Shown: positions 5,497-8,893 of the stretch, one piece after another
How positions within the stretch are numbered: the stretch's first letter is position 1
Layout: every line of letters begins with the position of its first letter
NCBI GenBank assembly: GCA_050260275.1
Contig: JBLNBX010000009.1
Span: 1-8,893, forward strand
DNA from: DATMXS01 sp050260275
GTDB lineage: Bacteria > Acidobacteriota > Terriglobia > Bryobacterales > Bryobacteraceae
DNA: 8,893 nt
Direction: 5' to 3'
Made by a program: the position numbers and the translations under genes
Notes under the pieces: model-generated
Told to the model about the DNA's origin: nothing
Seen by the model: only the letters and a program-made list of their open reading frames with translations
The model's database searches: none

Positions 5497-6333
5497 TCAG
5501 GCGCTTTGCGCTCCTTTGGGCGAAAGGATGATTCGCGCGGCGACGTTGGCTACGAGCATCATCAAGAGCAGGACCAGGCCGGCGGCCCAGGCCTGGCGGT
5601 GCCAATCCTCATAAGGCGAAATCGCGTAGGTGTAAACCATCACCGGCAGCGACGCGGTGGGCTGGTTCCAGCCCGGACTCCAATATCGATTGCTGAAGGC
5701 GGTGAACAGCAGCGGCGCCGTCTCGCCCGCCACGCGGGCGACGCCGAGAATCGTCCCGGTCAGGATGCCGCGCATCGCGGCGGGAATCACGACGGTCGCG
5801 ATCGATTTCCACTTGCTCGCGCCGAGCGCGAGGGCGCCTTCGCGCAGCGAATGCGGCACAGCGCGCAGGAACTGTTCCGTGCTGCGGACCGTGATCGGGA
5901 TGACCATCACGCTCAGGGCGATGCCGCCGGCGAGCGTCGAGAAATGCCTCATCGGCATCACGACGAGCGTGAAGGCGAAGATCCCGATGACGATCGACGG
6001 GACTCCGTTCAGAAGATCCGTCGTATACCGCACCAGGAACGGGAACGTCTTGCCGCCGAACTCGGAAAGGTACACGCCGCCGAGGAACCCGATGGGCACT
6101 CCGATCAGGACCGTGACCAGCAGCAGCTTGCCCGTGCCGACGATCGCGTTGGCCAGGCCGCCGCCCTCCTCACCGACCGGCTTCGGGAGCTGCGTGAAGA
6201 AATCCCAGCTCAACGAACGGCCGCCGTGGTAGACGAGATATCCGAGGATGAAGAACAGGATCGACACGGTCGCCAGCGTGCACAGCCCGGTGGCGCTCAG
6301 CATCGCGACGTTGACGAACTTGCGCCAGGTCAT
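5497..6333 (-). CDS. pstA: Phosphate ABC transporter permease PstA
   Basis: One of two inner-membrane permease subunits forming the phosphate channel with PstC. The 278-residue product has a first membrane segment near residues 15-35, then the permease core. Further hydrophobic segments lie near 67-90, 111-128, 135-148, 190-212 and 248-270, six in all as expected. The cytoplasmic EAA loop that docks PstB reads EGALALGASKWKS (165-177) and is followed by VIPAAMRGILTG. RVAGETAPLLFTA (200-212) is a PstA signature. The ATG at 6333-6331 overlaps the pstC TGA as ATGA. The frame is open further upstream but only as sequence inside pstC, so the overlapping ATG is preferred. Confidence 0.96.
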   Translation of the reverse strand: MTWRKFVNVAMLSATGLCTLATVSILFFILGYLVYHGGRSLSWDFFTQLPKPVGEEGGGLANAIVGTGKLLLVTVLIGVPIGFLGGVYLSEFGGKTFPFLVRYTTDLLNGVPSIVIGIFAFTLVVMPMRHFSTLAGGIALSVMVIPITVRSTEQFLRAVPHSLREGALALGASKWKSIATVVIPAAMRGILTGTILGVARVAGETAPLLFTAFSNRYWSPGWNQPTASLPVMVYTYAISPYEDWHRQAWAAGLVLLLMMLVANVAARIILSPKGAQSA

Positions 6334-7313
6334 GGGTGTGACGTCCCGCGGCGTGTAGTGGCCAGAATCAGGACACGGGCCAGCCCATTGATGAGAATCG
6401 TCAACAGGAACAGGACCAGCCCGAGCTCGACCAGCGCGCTCAGGTGCAAATCGGCGGTGGCCTCGGTAAACTCGTTCGCGATCACCGCGGCGATCGAATA
6501 GCCCGGCGCAAGCAGCGAAGAGCTGATCCTGGGATCGTTTCCGATCACCATCGTGACGGCCATCGTCTCCCCAAGCGCCCGTGCGAGGCCGAGAAAAACG
6601 GAACCGATGATGCCGAGCCGCGCGTAGGGCGCGACGATCTGCCAGGTCGTCTCCCATCGGGTGGCGCCGAGCGCGAGCGCGGCTTCCCGCTGTTCGCGCG
6701 GCACAGACAGCAGCGCCTCGCGCGAGATCGACACGATGAACGGCAGAATCATGATCGCCAGTACGATGCCGGCGGTGAGAACGCCGACGCCGTAACTTGG
6801 CCCGGAAAATAGCGGCAGAAATCCAAGCGTCTTCGCCAGCGCGGGGCCGACGGTCTCGCGCATGAGCGGCACCAGGATGAAGACGCCGAGCAGTCCGTAT
6901 ATCACGCTCGGCACCGCGGCGAGCAACTCGATGACGAACGTCAGCGCATCGGAGATCCTGGGCGGCGCCATCTCGGAAAGAAAAATGGCCGCTCCGAGTC
7001 CGAGCGGAACGGCCATCAGGAGTGCCAGCAAGGATGTGACGATCGTGCCGTAAATGAACGGCAGAGCGCCGAAATCGCCCGCGACCGGGTCCCAGACGCG
7101 AGTGAAAAAGAACGCGAGGCCGAACTTCCCGCGAGTGAGATGCGACTGGCGGAAAAGCTCGGCCACGAGCAGGATGGTGATCAGCAGAATGCTGGCCGCA
7201 AACGTCATGACCACCGTATGGGCGATCGCGTCGCCGCTGCGCAGTTTCCGGAGGAAATCCTGCACGCGCGACGTTCGAACGTTTGTCCCGGCCGCGACTG
7301 CTGTAGATGCCAT
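6330..7313 (-). CDS. pstC: Phosphate ABC transporter permease PstC
   Basis: Second permease subunit of the phosphate importer. The product is 327 residues: a cytoplasmic N-terminal tail (1-30), a first membrane helix near 33-53, then five more hydrophobic segments (about 88-113, 126-151, 175-195, 232-258, 293-318). The EAA loop reads EAALALGATRWETTWQIV (210-227), followed by GLARALGETMAVTMVIGN (242-259), the diagnostic PstC stretch. PFIYGT and AAVPSVIYGLLGVF are also family-typical. The ATG at 7313-7311 lies two bases after the pstS TAG with no separate Shine-Dalgarno, so translation probably depends on reinitiation after pstS. The large open frame continuing upstream is the antisense-free overlap with pstS and is not used. 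Confidence 0.97.
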   Translation of the reverse strand: MASTAVAAGTNVRTSRVQDFLRKLRSGDAIAHTVVMTFAASILLITILLVAELFRQSHLTRGKFGLAFFFTRVWDPVAGDFGALPFIYGTIVTSLLALLMAVPLGLGAAIFLSEMAPPRISDALTFVIELLAAVPSVIYGLLGVFILVPLMRETVGPALAKTLGFLPLFSGPSYGVGVLTAGIVLAIMILPFIVSISREALLSVPREQREAALALGATRWETTWQIVAPYARLGIIGSVFLGLARALGETMAVTMVIGNDPRISSSLLAPGYSIAAVIANEFTEATADLHLSALVELGLVLFLLTILINGLARVLILATTRRGTSHP

Positions 7314-7315
7314 AA

Positions 7316-8326
7316 CTACTGAATCTGGGCGATCGCTTTCAGCTCTTTCGCTACCACGGCCTTGGGAAGCGGCGCGTAGTGAAGGGCCTCGGTGGACTTC
7401 TGTCCGGGGCCGAGCATCCAACGGAGAAACTCGACGATGGCTTTCTTCTTCGCGCCGTCGGCGATGCGGTCCGGCACGAGCAGCCACGTGAAGCTCGAAA
7501 TCGGGTACGCCTCTTTGCCCGGCGCGTTCGTGATGGAGACGAGGAAATCGTCGGGGATGTTGGCGGCCGAGCCGGCTGCAGCGGCCGTCACGCTCGCCAG
7601 CGACGGCTTCACGAACGAACCCGCCCCGTTCTTCACGCGCCCGTAGGCCATCTTGTTCTGAATCGCGTAAATCAACTCGACGTAGCCGACCGAGTTCGGC
7701 GTCTGCTTCACCAGGCCCGCCACGCCCTCGTTGCCCTTCGCGCCGAGCCCGACGGGCCAGTTCACGGATGTGCCCGAGCCGACTTTGCCCTTCCAGTCGC
7801 CGCTCACCTTCGACAGGTAATCGGTCCAGATGAACGTGGTCCCGCTGCCGTCGGAGCGATGCACCACCAGGATGTCGTTCGCCGGCAGCTTCACGCCCGG
7901 GTTCGCCTTGGCGAGCGCGGGGTCGTTCCACTTCTTGACGGTTCCGAGAAAAATGCCCGCGAGCGCCTCAGGGGTGAAGCTCAGCTCAGAGGTCACGCCC
8001 GGGATGTTATAGGTCGCGACGACCGCGCCCAACACGGTGGGGAAGTGCAGCACGCGCGACTTGTGCTTCTTGAGCTGCTCCTCGTTCATCGGCTGGTCGG
8101 AGGCGCCGAAATCGACCGTGCCGGCTTCGAGCTGGCGTATGCCGCCGCCCGAGCCGATCGACTGGTAATTGATCTGAACGTCCGGCCGGACCTTATGAAA
8201 CTCGTCGAACCATTTCGAATAGATCGGATACGGAAACGTCGCGCCGGCGCCGTTGATGAGCGTCTGGGCGAAACCTGACGCCGCGAGCGCGGCCAGGCAC
8301 AACACGAGAATCGATACACGTCTCAT
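7316..8326 (-). CDS. pstS: Periplasmic phosphate-binding protein PstS
   Basis: High-affinity phosphate receptor that delivers phosphate to PstCA. The 336-residue product begins with a signal peptide (MRRVS, a hydrophobic core, ASGFA then QT, cleavage near 20/21; no lipobox cysteine at the site). Phosphate-binding loops match E. coli PstS: GAGATFPYPIY with Thr30 and Phe31, IGSGGGIRQL with Ser59, VDFGASDQPM with Asp72, and HRSDGSGTT (156-164) with Arg157, Ser161, Gly162 and Thr163. PVGLGAKGNEGVAG and VGYVELIYA are further family signatures. The ATG is preceded by GGGAG with seven-base spacing and, further up, by a PHO-box-like repeat. As first gene of the cluster it is probably the most strongly expressed. 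Confidence 0.98.
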   Translation of the reverse strand: MRRVSILVLCLAALAASGFAQTLINGAGATFPYPIYSKWFDEFHKVRPDVQINYQSIGSGGGIRQLEAGTVDFGASDQPMNEEQLKKHKSRVLHFPTVLGAVVATYNIPGVTSELSFTPEALAGIFLGTVKKWNDPALAKANPGVKLPANDILVVHRSDGSGTTFIWTDYLSKVSGDWKGKVGSGTSVNWPVGLGAKGNEGVAGLVKQTPNSVGYVELIYAIQNKMAYGRVKNGAGSFVKPSLASVTAAAAGSAANIPDDFLVSITNAPGKEAYPISSFTWLLVPDRIADGAKKKAIVEFLRWMLGPGQKSTEALHYAPLPKAVVAKELKAIAQIQ

Positions 8327-8333
8327 CTGCTGT

Positions 8334-8338
8334 CTCCC
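8334..8338 (-). promoter_or_regulatory. Ribosome binding site of pstS
   Basis: On the - strand AAGGGAG is followed by seven bases (ACAGCAG) and the pstS ATG. It is the strongest Shine-Dalgarno in the window, fitting a highly expressed binding protein. Confidence 0.75.
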
Positions 8339-8358
8339 TTACATTCTCCAGAGCGTTT

Positions 8359-8376
8359 GTTACAGGACGGTTACAT
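8359..8376 (-). promoter_or_regulatory. PHO-box-like PhoB operator upstream of pstS
   Basis: Reading the - strand, ATGTAAC, four bases (CGTC), then CTGTAAC: two near-identical heptamers in a 7-4-7 direct repeat with 11-base period, located 33 bases before the pstS ATG. Established knowledge: PHO boxes bound by PhoB have this geometry, with E. coli consensus CTGTCAT. The position before the first gene of a pst operon fits phosphate-starvation induction. The -10 element downstream is weak (GAATGT region), as is common at activator-dependent promoters. Confidence 0.65.
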
Positions 8377-8401
8377 CCAAATAAAGCTTCCGTGACGCGG
8401 G

Positions 8402-8429
8402 GATGGGGCAGCCGGGGGCCTGCCCCATC
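8402..8429. repeat. Palindromic repeat/hairpin downstream of the outer-membrane gene (element C)
   Basis: GATGGGGCAG (8402-8411) pairs perfectly with CTGCCCCATC (8420-8429) around an eight-base G-rich loop. The stretch 8411-8427 is identical to 879-895 in the hisB-hisH element. On the - strand it begins seven bases after the stop of the outer-membrane protein gene, so it could stop or stabilise that transcript, though no T-tract follows. It also lies just upstream of the PHO box. Confidence 0.65.
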
Positions 8430-8435
8430 ACAGCA

Positions 8436-8893
8436 TTACGGCAGCACGTACCGCAGGTTGTTGTAGATCATGTGCGCATGCGCGTGGAACGGCCCGGCAG
8501 CCGGGACGGCCCAGGGCGTGCGCTCCAGATACGAATACTGGTTCATCAACTGGAGAGCGCCGTAGTTCGCGTTCTTCCAGAAGGTGTGGGTATAGCCGAC
8601 GGTGTATTCCTGGATCGTACGGTTGTTCGAAAGCGGCGAGCCCGGGAAGCCGTAGCCGACGTACGCGCCGTTCGAACCGAGGGCGTAGTTCCGTCCGAAG
8701 TAGGCGGTGCCGTAATAGGCGTAGAGCTGCGACTTCGCGACAGGCTGGTATTCAAAGCCGGCGATGCCGGAAGCCGAGTGAATCGGCGAAAGATTGCCGT
8801 CGGGGCCGACGACGAAGTCCGGACCGAGGCCGTAGATGTAGCGGCCGCCGCCGGAGCTGTAATACGAGTTCCCGAAGATGCGGAAGTTCTTGA
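8436..8893 (-). CDS. Probable outer-membrane beta-barrel protein, C-terminal fragment
   Basis: The frame is open on the - strand from the window edge to TAA at 8438-8436, giving the last 151 residues. The 5' part is outside. The sequence is rich in Tyr, Gly, Asn and Ser with alternating aromatic residues (KNFRIFGNSYYSS, YIYGLG, AYYGTAYFGRNYALG, EYTVGYTHTFWKNANYGALQ). These suit membrane-spanning beta strands separated by turns. It ends NNLRYVLP, an aromatic C-terminal strand of the kind recognised by the BAM complex. Similar RYVLP endings are, from memory, common in Acidobacteriota outer-membrane proteins. No named family can be assigned. Being directly upstream of pstS on the same strand, it could be a porin serving phosphate entry, but the PHO box and hairpin between them suggest separate transcripts. 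Confidence 0.7.
   Translation of the reverse strand, partial: KNFRIFGNSYYSSGGGRYIYGLGPDFVVGPDGNLSPIHSASGIAGFEYQPVAKSQLYAYYGTAYFGRNYALGSNGAYVGYGFPGSPLSNNRTIQEYTVGYTHTFWKNANYGALQLMNQYSYLERTPWAVPAAGPFHAHAHMIYNNLRYVLP

Noticed and set aside
7314..7931. Upstream extension of the pstC frame to 7931
   Set aside because: It would run through pstS in another frame. The extension is charged and low-complexity, and the permease begins at the ATG two bases after the pstS stop.
7379..8278. 299-codon open frame on the + strand opposite pstS
   Set aside because: Antisense to pstS, which has all its phosphate-binding motifs; no own signal or motif.

Overview
The window is a GC-rich (roughly 60-65% by eye) stretch of a free-living bacterial chromosome carrying two ordinary chromosomal operons back to back, with a small cytochrome gene between them. 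Protein flavour suggests Acidobacteriota, perhaps the Bryobacterales/Solibacter side. The basis is a HAD phosphatase joined to hisB, a HisA with an unusual C-terminal motif, and an outer-membrane protein ending in LRYVLP. This placement is inference, not proof.

Positions 1-2961 (+ strand) hold the distal part of a histidine biosynthesis operon: the C-terminus of a HAD-family phosphatase, then hisB, hisH, hisF and hisA. HisB dehydrates imidazoleglycerol phosphate, HisH/HisF form the glutamine-dependent IGP synthase, and HisA supplies its substrate. Three of the four junctions overlap or nearly touch. The exception is hisB-hisH, where a palindromic repeat of about 90 bp lies in the gap without closing the hisH frame. 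The operon ends near a hairpin and a rho-independent terminator (3070-3101).

Positions 3101-3780 hold a single seven-haem c-type cytochrome gene (+ strand). Its probable -10 box is fused to the his terminator, it has a forced TTG start, and it is followed by a GAAA-capped terminator hairpin.

Positions 3780-8326 (- strand) hold a canonical high-affinity phosphate uptake operon, transcribed pstS-pstC-pstA-pstB-phoU. A PHO-box-like 7-4-7 direct repeat (8359-8376) and a strong Shine-Dalgarno lie before pstS. The four pst genes are tightly coupled. phoU is set apart by a 204-bp spacer with a large multi-hairpin palindrome. Upstream of pstS, on the same strand, lies the C-terminal part of a probable outer-membrane beta-barrel protein, cut by the window edge.

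Three intergenic sites (about 811-897, 4485-4651, 8402-8429) carry related GC-rich palindromes sharing strings such as CCTGCCCCA. They look like a REP-like repeat family. I see no convincing undescribed system. The most interesting points are the repeat in the hisB-hisH junction that leaves a possible N-terminal extension on HisH, the composite palindrome between pstB and phoU, and the fused terminator/promoter before the cytochrome gene. No gene-free stretch exceeds 300 bases.
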